A stretch of DNA of 38,007 nt from Phycisphaerae bacterium. Lineage in GTDB: Bacteria; Planctomycetota; Phycisphaerae; UBA1845; UTPLA1. Shown one piece after another: positions 17,084 to 25,225 of this stretch. The stretch spans positions 1 to 38,007 of the forward strand of contig JAFGQA010000413.1 of NCBI GenBank assembly GCA_016935885.1. Direction: 5' to 3'. The position numbers were made by a program, and so were the translations under genes. Every line of letters begins with the position of its first letter. Positions within the stretch are counted from its first letter, which is position 1. Below the pieces are notes generated by a model, which had not been told where the DNA came from, did no database searches, and was given only the letters and a program-made list of their open reading frames with translations.

Positions 17084-17223
17084 GGTCCGTGACAGTTTAG
17101 GCGGGCGCCACTGGCAGCTTGCCTGCCAGTGGGTATGCCCCGTGCGCCCACCAGAGAGGCCGCACGGGCGGGCAAGCCGCCCGTGGCACCCAGAACAGAA
17201 TGCCGCCGGAAGTGTCACGGGCC
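17084..17223. mobile_element. 140-bp inverted-repeat (MITE-like) element, copy C
   Basis: Starts GGTCCGTGACAGT at 17084-17096 and ends TGTCACGGGCC at 17213-17223, one mismatch from the other copies. Hairpin 1 (arms CACTGGCAG/CTGCCAGTG, loop CTTGC) and hairpin 2 (arms CACGGGCGG/CCGCCCGTG, loop GCAAG) have perfectly complementary loops. It has the same strand orientation as copy B and sits between the 3' end of the metzincin gene and the 5' end of the aminopeptidase gene. Confidence 0.87.
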
Positions 17224-17281
17224 CCGGCCATCCCCATTCCATCCGCGGGCGCAACGCATGCCTGACGCGTAACGTAGCCTC

Positions 17282-18607
17282 CTAATGGCTGCCGCAATGC
17301 CCCCCACATCGCCCGCATTGCACGATGGGGATGTCGTCCAGCTTATCGCGCCAGCTTGGCGACGCCTTTGGCAGGATGTCCTCGAGCCGCAGCCGCGCGT
17401 TTGAGACCCCGGCGATGCTGGCGCCGACGTTCTGCCACAACAACTGGGGATCGTTCTGCCAACCCGCAGGGAACACACGGTCGTCCAGCCCGCGCCGGCC
17501 GAAATCGGCGTCGGTCTCAAGGATCTGCCGGGCGGTTGCGGCGGTCGACATGATGTCCTGCGCCTCCGCCGAGTGTTCCAGTCCAAGAAGATGGCCAAGC
17601 TCGTGCGAGGCGATGTTAGCCAGTGCCAGGGCGGTCTCCTCCGCGCTGGGCACCAGGCCTTCGAACAACGCCAGGTCCTCCGTATAGATGATCGCTTCCT
17701 GCTCCAGATAGGCGTTACCCGTGTCGACGTTGTCGGCCAGGCCCAGATAGCTCGCGTTGTAATTGCCGAAGTAGAGCGTCGAGTGGACCTCGGTCGGGAC
17801 GTCATGGTGCTTGCTGTCAAGCAAAGTCACATTGAATCGCGCATAGTCACGGCGCATGTGCTCCAGGATCAAACCAACGACGTAGTCCGTCTGACCCGCA
17901 AAGCGGCCGGAGATGGACTCGGCGCTGAAGCTCCGCATCGTCTCGAACGGCTCCAGCCCGATCTGCACGCGGTCGCCTCCCTCGAAATCCAGGTACACCA
18001 ATTGGTGTCGTGCTACAGGCACGTCGAAGCCCTGCTCGCGCGTGATGCGGACGGTGTAGGTGCCGTTATCGTAGCGGCCGTTGTCGTGTGCGAAGTGAGT
18101 GGCTCGCGAGACGGCGATTCCGACATACAGATTGGCCGCGTCCTGCCGGACGACACGGGCGATGTAAGGATCGATGTTGCCCGCATAGTACGAGCGGTCG
18201 TCGTTCGCATCGATCAGATCCTGGTACCCGTCGAACAACGCGGCCACTGTGTTCAGGCCGTTGTTGCCAGTGACGTCTATGACGACGCGGTCGCCCGCAA
18301 GGGCCGACCCCAACGCGTAGATATCCACGTCATCAATGGCGTCGATCGTGCCCTCTATGACGATCTCGCCGGTCAGCGGCATCGTCGCGGGTTCCGCGCC
18401 GCCAAACGCGCTGTTCTCGCTGGGTCCCTCGGCGATCGCGCTCTGCCCGGATGTCGGACCCCCGGATGCCTGATCCGGGGGCGTCGCAGGCAGACTACCC
18501 GTTCCGAGGATGGGAGACGAGCCGCAGCCCAGGATCAACGCGAGGGTCAAGGTAAACGAGGTAATGGTGACGGCGCGCAACGCGCCCAGGGGTTGCCGGG
18601 GGTGCAT
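17282..18607 (-). CDS. Metzincin-type zinc metalloprotease lipoprotein
   Basis: Exported protein of 441 residues. The start ATG has GGAG six bases upstream and the signal peptide ends LALILGC (lipobox, Cys28). After a low-complexity Ser/Gly/Pro linker there is a beta-rich domain (about residues 75-195) of the bacterial pre-peptidase C-terminal type: GTIDAIDDVDIYALG, then GDRVVIDVTG. The catalytic domain has HELGHLLGLEH, the full metzincin HExxHxxGxxH motif, followed by DIMSTAA, which supplies the Met-turn. The C-terminus is Cys/His-rich (QCGRCGGHCGSH), which is unusual and could bind metal. Peptide substrates are unknown. Confidence 0.88.
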   Translation of the reverse strand: MHPRQPLGALRAVTITSFTLTLALILGCGSSPILGTGSLPATPPDQASGGPTSGQSAIAEGPSENSAFGGAEPATMPLTGEIVIEGTIDAIDDVDIYALGSALAGDRVVIDVTGNNGLNTVAALFDGYQDLIDANDDRSYYAGNIDPYIARVVRQDAANLYVGIAVSRATHFAHDNGRYDNGTYTVRITREQGFDVPVARHQLVYLDFEGGDRVQIGLEPFETMRSFSAESISGRFAGQTDYVVGLILEHMRRDYARFNVTLLDSKHHDVPTEVHSTLYFGNYNASYLGLADNVDTGNAYLEQEAIIYTEDLALFEGLVPSAEETALALANIASHELGHLLGLEHSAEAQDIMSTAATARQILETDADFGRRGLDDRVFPAGWQNDPQLLWQNVGASIAGVSNARLRLEDILPKASPSWRDKLDDIPIVQCGRCGGHCGSH

Positions 18608-18884
18608 GGTAAACTCCGCACCTCCACCAGCACCTCCATGGGCAGCAAGCAGAGTTCTTATGCTGGCGGCCGCCGAGGGACGCCATCATGTTTGTTCCAC
18701 CGGCCTGCCTCCTCTCGGGCCTGCCGTCGAGTCTCTATTCGGCAAGATCACCCAGAATCTCCAGTGTTTTCATACGATACCAGTACTGGAAGTGTGGAGT
18801 AAGATGACGGCGTCCCAATACGTCGTCCGACAACATGCCCGGACCGGGACGTAAAAGGCAAAGTGGATTATCGGTGTCGTGCGA

Positions 18885-19805
18885 ATGGTTTTTGATCCGG
18901 CTGATTATCGCAACAGACTCGTCGTCTCGGACGGTGACTTCCACGCCGAACTTATTTTGCGAAGCGGTCAGACGTCGCCCATCCTGGAACTGGCAAACCT
19001 CCAACAACCGGACATCGTTCGCGACGTGGCAGAGGCATTCCTCGACGCGGGCGCGAAGGCCCTGGTCACGAACACGGCCGGCGCCAATTCCGTGGTCCTG
19101 AGTGAGCAGATCGAGGCGGGCCACATAACGGAGGACCAGATCCTGGCCATGAACCGCGAGGGGGCCGCCATCTACCGTGCCGCCGTATCGGAACATCCGG
19201 CCGCGGGCGTGCTGGTCTTTGGCTCCATGGGACCGACAGAGGAGCTGCTGATGCTCGATGAGGTCGCCGAGGAGGTTCTATACGAGGCGTACGAGAGTCA
19301 GGCCCGAGCGTTGGCGGCCGGCGGCGTCGATGCGATCGTGTGCCGCGGATTCAGCGAGATCCGCGCCTTGACCGTCGCTGTCCGGGCGGCGACGGCGGGC
19401 ACGGGCCTCCCAGTGATCGGCGGCATGACCTTCGACAGCGGCCCGGAGCGGAACGAAACCACGCTCGGCGTGACGATTCCGCAGGCGGTGGCCGAGCTTG
19501 CCAAGGTCGGGGCGGCGATGGTCGGCTGCGATTGCGGTGACCATCCGGACGGCGCGGAGGCGGTCGTGACGCTGATCCGGCAATCATGCGACCTTCCGAT
19601 CTGGGTGACGGTCAATGCGGGCATCCCTCAATGGGTGAATGGCGAGGTGGTATATCCTGAGACGCCAGATGAATTCGCCGGCCGCCTCGGCGTCCTGGCC
19701 GCCGCGGGGGCCAATCTCGTTGGCGGTGGCTGCGGCGCGACGGCCGAACACGTCGCGGCCATGGTGGCGGCGTGGCAGAAGCTGCAGGGGCCGAGCCGGC
19801 CTTGA
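18885..19805 (+). CDS. Homocysteine S-methyltransferase family protein with altered zinc site
   Basis: Cytoplasmic TIM-barrel protein of 306 residues, the length of stand-alone Hcy-binding proteins (PF02574) that move a methyl group to homocysteine. Family marks are DGDFHAEL near residue 17 (usual DGAMGTEL), FGSMGPT near 113 and VNAGIP near 243. Of the three zinc-binding cysteines, the first is present (CDCG, Cys217). The usual C-terminal Cys-Cys pair (GGCCG) reads GGGCG, so only Cys283 remains. The methyl donor cannot be read. Start ATG at 18885 or an in-frame GTG at 18879; neither has a strong ribosome-binding site. The 271 bp upstream hold no gene; a 10-bp palindrome CCAGTACTGG lies at 18780-18789. 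Confidence 0.85.
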   Translation: MVFDPADYRNRLVVSDGDFHAELILRSGQTSPILELANLQQPDIVRDVAEAFLDAGAKALVTNTAGANSVVLSEQIEAGHITEDQILAMNREGAAIYRAAVSEHPAAGVLVFGSMGPTEELLMLDEVAEEVLYEAYESQARALAAGGVDAIVCRGFSEIRALTVAVRAATAGTGLPVIGGMTFDSGPERNETTLGVTIPQAVAELAKVGAAMVGCDCGDHPDGAEAVVTLIRQSCDLPIWVTVNAGIPQWVNGEVVYPETPDEFAGRLGVLAAAGANLVGGGCGATAEHVAAMVAAWQKLQGPSRP

Positions 19806-19829
19806 CCATGCCTGTAACTTCTGTATAAT
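19802..19829 (+). promoter_or_regulatory. Strong sigma-70 type promoter
   Basis: TTGACC at 19802-19807 and a perfect TATAAT at 19824-19829 with a 16-base spacer. The -35 box overlaps the stop codon of the methyltransferase gene. Transcription should start near 19835-19837, at the base of the closing stem of the structured RNA that follows. Confidence 0.75.
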
Positions 19830-19833
19830 ACAG

Positions 19834-20008
19834 ATCTTCGATTGTTGGTCCGCCGCGCGCGGAAGCGGTCGAATGCTTGCTGGAGAGCCCCGGTCCTGGT
19901 CGGGAGGTGGTCACCGATGGGTTGGACTGCCACGCCCCGAACAGGTACAGGGGTTCCAGGATAGCCTGCCAGAACATGCGGTAGTCCCCCTTGTATTCGT
20001 CCGAAGAT
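19834..20008 (+). ncRNA. Structured ~175-nt RNA: 6S-like RNA candidate or structured leader
   Basis: ATCTTCG at 19834-19840, right at the expected transcription start, pairs with CGAAGAT at 20002-20008, closing a domain of about 175 nt. Inside, TCCTGG (19894-19899) pairs with CCAGGA (19956-19961), CTGG (19880-19883) with CCAG (19969-19972), GTGG (19907-19910) with CCAC (19930-19933), and CCCC (19935-19938) with GGGG (19950-19953). Between the closing stem and this arm is a large bubble with a CCGC/GCGG hairpin on its 5' side. Length, strong promoter and bubble architecture recall 6S RNA. However, the HEAT-protein ribosome-binding site follows within ten bases and there is no terminator, so a regulatory leader is the alternative. 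Confidence 0.35.
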
Positions 20009-20026
20009 GACCTCCGGAGGTAGCTG

Positions 20027-22501
20027 ATGTTCATGTCGCATTCTGTTCGCAGACGCTGGGTCCTCATTCTTGGTCTCACGATGGTTACCGGGCTCGCCGT
20101 GCCGGCGGTTGGGCAGGACCTGGCCGAGGATATGGTCGGCCAGGATGAAGAGGCCTGGGCAATCTGGACGGCCGCGATGCGTGTCTTAGGGCGCGAGGAG
20201 TTGGCCGAAGCCACAACGTTGTTCGACAAGATCCAAGCCATGGATCTCTCCGATCTGCGCCTCGCCCTGATGGCCGATCGGACCGGCGTTGTGCGATTCG
20301 AAGCCTGGGCCGAGAAGGACGACGCCCCGGACAGCGTCAAGGCCATCCACGCGAAGATCATGAACGGCCAAAGGCAGAAGACGCTGGCCGAGGACGGCTG
20401 GCATTACGCCAGCATCGGCCGCTTCGATTGGGCCGATGCCCAGTTCAAGGCCCTCGCCGAGTCCAATCCCGACCCGGTCGCACTCCTGGAACTGGCGCGG
20501 AGAAACCCCAATCGACATACCATCCTCATTAAGCTATTGAACAACACGGAAGTCGGCCCGTCCGCGGCACGCTTCCTCAAAATCCTGGACGAGGGCGAGG
20601 AGCTTCTTCGGATCGACCCGCACGAGATCGTTGCCAACATCGCCAAGCTCGGCGGCTCCCCGCGACAAGTCTTCAATGCGACGAAGCGGCTCCAGGTTTC
20701 AGGGGAATACGCCGTTCCTCACATGATCCAGGCCCTTCGAGATTCGAACCGCGCGTCGCTTCAGCCCGCCATCATTCAGGTCTTGCCGCAGATCGGTCGG
20801 TCCGCGCTCAACCCGCTGTGCATCGCGCTGGGCATGGAGGACGACGTCACAAAGCAGATCCTGGCAAACGCCGCGGGCGAAATCGGCTACCGGCAGGCCT
20901 TGCCACACTTAGCCAAGCTGGCCGAAGACCCAAACGCCTCCGGTGACGCTCGTGCCGCCGCCGTTCAAGCAATGGCGAAGCTGGGGAACGCGCCCGACCC
21001 AAGCGTGTCGGCGCAGTTCTACCAGCTCGCCGAGGACTACTACAACGATGTTGACTCCCTCAAGGCCGATCCCAGAAAGGACACGGCCAACGTTTGGTAC
21101 GTCAACAACGATGAACTGTGCTTCATCAAGGTGCCTACGGCCATCTTTCGGGACGTCATGGCCATGCGTTGCTGCGAAGAAGCGCTCATGGCCGACCCCA
21201 ACCACACGAAGGCGACGGCCCTGTGGCTGGCGGCAAACTTCCGCCGGGAGGCTCAGCTTGGCCTCGATGTCCAAAGCGATCAGCCGGATCCGCTGGCCGA
21301 CAAGGACGGCACGCGGCCGGAGGACTACCCCCGGGCGATCTACTTCGCCCGCGCCGCCGGCCCCATGTACAACCACATGGTCCTCGCCCGGGCCTTCAAG
21401 GATCGGGACCCGGGTGTGGCACTCGGTGCCATCGCCGCGCTCAGCGCGACGGCGGGTGAGCCGAGCCTGGTCGGTGTCGAGGACATCAAGCAGCCGCTGG
21501 TCCAGACGCTGTCATTCCCGAACCGTCAGGTTCGCATCAAGGCCGCACTCGCATTGGCCCGGGCGTTGCCCAAGACGGACTTCGCGGGCGCCGAGAACGT
21601 GATGCCCGTCCTGACCGAGGCGCTGGCCCAATCCGGCCGTCGGGGTGCCCTGATCGTCGATCCAGACGACAACTACAGAAACAAGTTCCAGGCCCTGCTG
21701 AGGGCAGCCGGCTATGAATGCGGCCTCGGTGCCAACCTCTATCAGGCAAGGGAGAACAGCCAGAAGGCCGGGCTCACATCGTACGACGTCGTCTTGCTGG
21801 CAAGCGATGTAGAGCAGCCGGACCTGGTCACCGCCATCAGCGATCTTCGACGGCAGTTCCAGACGGCCGCTACGCCCATCCTGGTGGTTGCCAAGGAAGG
21901 CCAACTCACCAAGGCGAGCAAGGCGGCCCGTGGGGTCGCCGGTGTCGAGGTGCTCCTGACGGATGTCTTGGAGACTGGTGATCCCGCCAAGATTCAGGAG
22001 CAGGTAGCCGACAAGATCGGCCGGGCCTCCCAAGCACTGGGCATGAGCCCGCTCGATGCCGAACTGTCGCTGGACCTCGCGATCCAGGCGGCCGATGTCC
22101 TTCGCGACATCGCCGAAAGCAACCTCAAGGTGTTCGATTTCTCCAAGGCGGTTCCGCGATTGATCTCGACACTCGATAGCCCACTGGAGGTGTTGCGGGT
22201 CAAGTGCGCCCACGCGTTGGCCCTGGCACACAGCGCCGACGCCCAGGCGGCCATCGCCGAAGCGGCGATGGATCCAACACATGGCCGGTCCGAGCGTGTC
22301 GCGCTCTTCGGTTCGCTTGCCGAGTCCGGCCGGCGCAACGGCAACCTGCTGGGCACCGGCGACCTGATCCAGAAGCTGATCGACTTCACGATGCACGAGG
22401 ACGACCTGATCCTCCGAGCTGCAGCGTCGAAGGCCCTTGGCGCTCTTGACCTGCCAGGCAACAAGGCGAGCGAGATCATCCGGGCACAGTATCGGGGGTA
22501 A
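20027..22501 (+). CDS. Secreted HEAT-repeat protein with embedded degenerate receiver domain
   Basis: Protein of 824 residues. The ATG at 20027 is preceded by GGAGG with six-base spacing. A signal peptide (RRRWVLILGLTMVTGLAVPAVG, cleavage near residue 28) predicts export. Residues about 180-520 and 665-820 are alpha-helical HEAT/PBS-type repeats, for example PHMIQALRDSN and ALPHLAKLAEDPN. Between them, about residues 538-660, is a CheY-like fold: GALIVDPDDNYR supplies the acidic pair, but the phospho-acceptor position in YDVVLLASD is Ala, the Thr/Ser switch in PILVVAKEG is Ala and the conserved Lys is absent. It therefore cannot be a phosphorylated receiver and probably serves protein binding. 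No known protein with a named role matches by eye. Confidence 0.82.
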   Translation: MFMSHSVRRRWVLILGLTMVTGLAVPAVGQDLAEDMVGQDEEAWAIWTAAMRVLGREELAEATTLFDKIQAMDLSDLRLALMADRTGVVRFEAWAEKDDAPDSVKAIHAKIMNGQRQKTLAEDGWHYASIGRFDWADAQFKALAESNPDPVALLELARRNPNRHTILIKLLNNTEVGPSAARFLKILDEGEELLRIDPHEIVANIAKLGGSPRQVFNATKRLQVSGEYAVPHMIQALRDSNRASLQPAIIQVLPQIGRSALNPLCIALGMEDDVTKQILANAAGEIGYRQALPHLAKLAEDPNASGDARAAAVQAMAKLGNAPDPSVSAQFYQLAEDYYNDVDSLKADPRKDTANVWYVNNDELCFIKVPTAIFRDVMAMRCCEEALMADPNHTKATALWLAANFRREAQLGLDVQSDQPDPLADKDGTRPEDYPRAIYFARAAGPMYNHMVLARAFKDRDPGVALGAIAALSATAGEPSLVGVEDIKQPLVQTLSFPNRQVRIKAALALARALPKTDFAGAENVMPVLTEALAQSGRRGALIVDPDDNYRNKFQALLRAAGYECGLGANLYQARENSQKAGLTSYDVVLLASDVEQPDLVTAISDLRRQFQTAATPILVVAKEGQLTKASKAARGVAGVEVLLTDVLETGDPAKIQEQVADKIGRASQALGMSPLDAELSLDLAIQAADVLRDIAESNLKVFDFSKAVPRLISTLDSPLEVLRVKCAHALALAHSADAQAAIAEAAMDPTHGRSERVALFGSLAESGRRNGNLLGTGDLIQKLIDFTMHEDDLILRAAASKALGALDLPGNKASEIIRAQYRG

Positions 22502-22551
22502 GGCGTCGCGCGGAAACCACATGAGCGATTGTGCCACTTGGCTGGCCTGCC

Positions 22552-22570
22552 GGCTTGCCGTTTGGCGGAC
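22552..22570 (+). repeat. 19-bp dispersed repeat, copy 3
   Basis: Exact copy of GGCTTGCCGTTTGGCGGAC, 51 bp after the stop of the HEAT gene. The upstream bases CCACTTGGCT match those before the copy at 8302. It lies in the 362-bp gene-free space 22502-22863, which otherwise holds the double hairpin at 22647-22700 and scattered repeat fragments. Confidence 0.8.
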
Positions 22571-22646
22571 CTGTCCGCGGGCAGGCGGGTCAACCGTTCA
22601 GGTTGTTCCTGCGCGAGTCCTAATGCACTTCACGGTTGGATGCACC

Positions 22647-22700
22647 TGTGGCACCGCCGCCAAAGGCGGTGGATTCACGGGATCGAACGCCCGTGCCACA
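22647..22700. repeat. 54-bp double-hairpin repeat
   Basis: Outer arms TGTGGCAC (22647-22654) and GTGCCACA (22693-22700) enclose two hairpins: CACCGCC/GGCGGTG at about 22652-22671 and CACGGG/CCCGTG at 22675-22694. The same plan is seen at 37955-38006 and in the core of the 140-bp elements. It lies between the convergent HEAT and decahaem cytochrome genes. Confidence 0.75.
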
Positions 22701-22863
22701 GTCTGATTGCGGCCGGGGGCCGCGCTGTGTCCCCGCGTTCCTTGCACTCCTGCGTAGCCCATCTATGAAGCAGCGTTCGCGTGACCGCACGGGCTGAAGC
22801 GCATGGTCCTTCACTCGCGCGGGAGCCCGCGACTCGTGTTGGATCATCAGATCGGAGTCGACA

Positions 22864-24231
22864 TTATCGCGCCGCGCGAGGCAAACGTTGCGGCTTGTGG
22901 AAGTAGAGGAATCGCTCCAGGGCGTCGTCCCGGTGGCAGTCCGAGCAGACATTGGGCTCGGCGTAGCGGCGGACTAGCGGCACAGCGGGCGGAAGATGGG
23001 CCCGCGACGGAACCTTGTCATCGTCCGACAGATCGTCCACGTCCACACTGCGCCCGTGCGGGAGGTGGCAGGTCACGCAGCCGACGCGGCCGGTCGGTCC
23101 CGGTTTGCCAGCCTTGTCAATCAGCGGGTAGAAGCCCGGCGAATCCGGCTTCTGCCGATTAACCATGGGCAGGGCGGGGTGGACGTAGTTCATGGCGGCG
23201 CGACCGGCAACAGGGTCGGTCGCGTGACACGCCAGGCAAGTCAGGTCTGACACGGAGAACGCACCGGCCATCGTCGCGGGGATATTCAGTGCCCGCGACG
23301 TGGTCGCACTGTCCTCACCGTGGGCGTGCGCGACGTGACACGAACCACATAAGGTGGCCCCACGAGCCGACGGGCTAAGCCGGCTCGGACTGTGGTACGT
23401 ATAGGCCAGCCGCGCGAGGCCTTCGTCGTGGCAGTTCAGGCAGAGCTGCGCGGGGTCCTCGTTCGGCCCGTCGGCCAGTAGCTTCCCGTTCGGCGCCGCG
23501 GCATGCGGGTTGTGGCATTCGTTGCACTCGAACTGATGCACGTCCATTGGCTCGGTCCGCGGTACGAGCGTCATCCTCCCCCCAGCCGCGCCCTGTTCCT
23601 TCGACAGCTCCCAGCGCGGCCAGCTGCCCCAACCGGGATTGTCATGACAGGACAGGCACGCCGCGCTGCCCTTTTCGGCATCCTCGTCGAGACCGGCGGT
23701 CCACAGGTCTGTGGGACTGTCCGAGCCGTGCGGTTGATGACAGGCCAGACACCCGTCGTCCATTGCGTGACCGGTGCCCGACAGCTTCGCCTGCGTCTTG
23801 TGGCAGGCGGCACAAATGGCCGAGGCCGTCTTCCCGCCCACCATCGCCGCGGCGTTACCCTCGACGTCGGCATGGCAGGTGCCGCAACCGATCCCGCCCT
23901 TGTCGGCACGGTTGCCCTGCGCGTCGAACAGTGGCAGGCCGCAGCCGGCCAGCAGCTCCGACGTGGTCGTCGATTCGCCCATGGGGTGATTGAAGGGTCC
24001 GGGCGGCGGTGTGCCCCCGGCCAGATCGTCTGCCCCGCTGCCGGCGGTCTTGTCCCCGTCGGCCGACAGAGCCGACGTCCCGCCGACGATCAGCAGGGCC
24101 AGGAACCCAGTGATGATCTTTTGACGGCAGACGCCATGGCACAGGCGCTTCGCCTGTGCTTGCACCACCGTGACGGCGGTACGACAGCATGGCGAGATAG
24201 GCTCCGGACAGTTATTTCTGATGACAAGCAC
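22864..24231 (-). CDS. Decahaem c-type cytochrome
   Basis: Exported electron carrier of 455 residues with ten CxxCH haem motifs: CGTCH, CAACH, CLACH, CLSCH, CNECH, CLNCH, CGSCH, CLACH, CVTCH and CSDCH. CNECHNPH and the following CLNCHDEG form a typical paired-CXXCH unit. The GTG start at 24231 has GGAG seven bases upstream and overlaps the end of the octahaem gene by 20 bp, which indicates coupling. The n-region before the hydrophobic core (TGFLALLIVGGTSALSA) is unusually long because a GCACAGGCG hairpin repeat (24139-24159) is read through as coding sequence. It should act in the periplasm or at the outer surface. It is the last gene of the cytochrome cluster. Confidence 0.9.
   Translation of the reverse strand: MLVIRNNCPEPISPCCRTAVTVVQAQAKRLCHGVCRQKIITGFLALLIVGGTSALSADGDKTAGSGADDLAGGTPPPGPFNHPMGESTTTSELLAGCGLPLFDAQGNRADKGGIGCGTCHADVEGNAAAMVGGKTASAICAACHKTQAKLSGTGHAMDDGCLACHQPHGSDSPTDLWTAGLDEDAEKGSAACLSCHDNPGWGSWPRWELSKEQGAAGGRMTLVPRTEPMDVHQFECNECHNPHAAAPNGKLLADGPNEDPAQLCLNCHDEGLARLAYTYHSPSRLSPSARGATLCGSCHVAHAHGEDSATTSRALNIPATMAGAFSVSDLTCLACHATDPVAGRAAMNYVHPALPMVNRQKPDSPGFYPLIDKAGKPGPTGRVGCVTCHLPHGRSVDVDDLSDDDKVPSRAHLPPAVPLVRRYAEPNVCSDCHRDDALERFLYFHKPQRLPRAAR
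24139..24159. repeat. Perfect 9-bp hairpin repeat inside the decahaem signal region
   Basis: GCACAGGCG at 24139-24147 and CGCCTGTGC at 24151-24159 around a CTT loop. It encodes part of the segment AQAKRLCHG in front of the hydrophobic core of the signal peptide. Related to hairpins at 25331-25345, 29191-29236 and 37874-37892. Confidence 0.8.
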
Positions 24232-25225
24232 GGCACAACTCCGAATGCGGAAGTCGCAATCCCAGGCTTCGCCGCGAATCGCCGGGCCGAATCGCGCCGG
24301 AGGCCCCGGCCGAATCCGGCGGGAAGACGCCCTGTTGATGCGGATTGTGGCAGGTGGTGCACGTCACCATGTCCCCGGCCGCCAGGCGCAGGCGATTCGC
24401 CTTCGTTGTGGCCATATGGGCCTTCATCCTCGCCGGGACCTTTCTCCCAATGTGGCCAGGCTCGAAGTAGTCCATGTGACGCGTATGGCAACCCATGCAG
24501 AACGCCGCCCCGTCGTGACGAAGTTGGACGGCCGCCCGGTCGGTCCGGTCGGTCTCGCCGGCCGGCTCGGCCTTGGGAACGCCGACGTGACAGTACGTGC
24601 ACGCCGACGGCACGATCCTGCCTCCATCGTCGAGCATCACGTGCGGGCTGAACCGCTGTGGCTTGTCTGCACGCACATGACACTTGTTGCAGAACGCGGC
24701 GAGGTCGTGGCCGTCGTAGCCCCTCAAGAAGGCTGAGTTAGAAACGGGCCGGCGGACGTTCCTCCGACAACCGGCCAGGACGTCATGACAGGTGATACAG
24801 CCGGTTCGATTACCCAGCAGCAGCCAGCCGGGCGGACGTTGAAGCTGATCTCCGGAGATCGAGCGGTGGGACGGGTGAGCCGACTTGGGGGCCCGCTCAC
24901 CATCGTGGCAGCCCGCGCAGAGCTTCTCAATCTTCATCGGCGTGAAATCCGCACGGGTCGGGGTGTCGGACGGATGGCACTCGCGGCAGCCCGCCGTCGA
25001 CCAATGTAGATTGGCCACGTAGGAAGACATCCTTGCGGGCTGCTGAGACGAGGTAACGCCGGCAGCCATCAGCACCGCCAGGACCACAACAACCCCCAAC
25101 ACCGGGGCGAGATGTGAGCCGCGACCCTGTCCAAGAGCCCCCGACCTTGGTCGGGGGGTGGCAGTGTGATCCGTGCAAGCGTGCCCCCCGACCGAGGTCG
25201 GGGGCTCTTGGATGTGGCTGCCCAT
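24212..25225 (-). CDS. Octahaem c-type cytochrome
   Basis: Exported cytochrome of about 337 residues with eight CxxCH motifs: CRECH, CAGCH, CITCH, CNKCH, CTYCH, CMGCH, CTTCH and CRACH, the last three residues from the stop. CTTCHNPH is of the paired-CXXCH type. The membrane-like stretch LGVVVVLAVLMAAGVTSS may be an uncleaved N-terminal anchor or a signal peptide. The start is uncertain. The ATG at 25225 is chosen; the frame is open to 25417, but that part is repeat DNA. Even after 25225 the first 40 residues come from a long hairpin repeat (25132-25211). It overlaps the decahaem gene and follows the NHL gene by 145 bp. Confidence 0.85.
   Translation of the reverse strand: MGSHIQEPPTSVGGHACTDHTATPRPRSGALGQGRGSHLAPVLGVVVVLAVLMAAGVTSSQQPARMSSYVANLHWSTAGCRECHPSDTPTRADFTPMKIEKLCAGCHDGERAPKSAHPSHRSISGDQLQRPPGWLLLGNRTGCITCHDVLAGCRRNVRRPVSNSAFLRGYDGHDLAAFCNKCHVRADKPQRFSPHVMLDDGGRIVPSACTYCHVGVPKAEPAGETDRTDRAAVQLRHDGAAFCMGCHTRHMDYFEPGHIGRKVPARMKAHMATTKANRLRLAAGDMVTCTTCHNPHQQGVFPPDSAGASGAIRPGDSRRSLGLRLPHSELCRACHQK
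25132..25211. repeat. 80-bp hairpin repeat (CCGACC/GGTCGG type) in the octahaem N-terminal coding region
   Basis: CCAAGAGCCCCGACC starts the element at 25132 and its reverse complement with one extra G ends it at 25211. Each arm is itself a palindrome: CCGACC-TT-GGTCGG and CCGACC-GA-GGTCGG. In the octahaem frame it encodes a Pro/Arg/Gly-rich peptide immediately before the membrane segment. Confidence 0.78.

Noticed and set aside
17573..18802. A 409-codon open frame on the + strand opposite the metzincin gene
   Set aside because: The minus-strand gene has signal peptide, lipobox and HExxHxxGxxH motif; the + frame has none.
19834..20008. Cobalamin or SAM riboswitch behind the homocysteine methyltransferase
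   Set aside because: It lies downstream of that gene, and I see no B12-box or SAM-box consensus; the fold is better described as a closed rod with a bubble.
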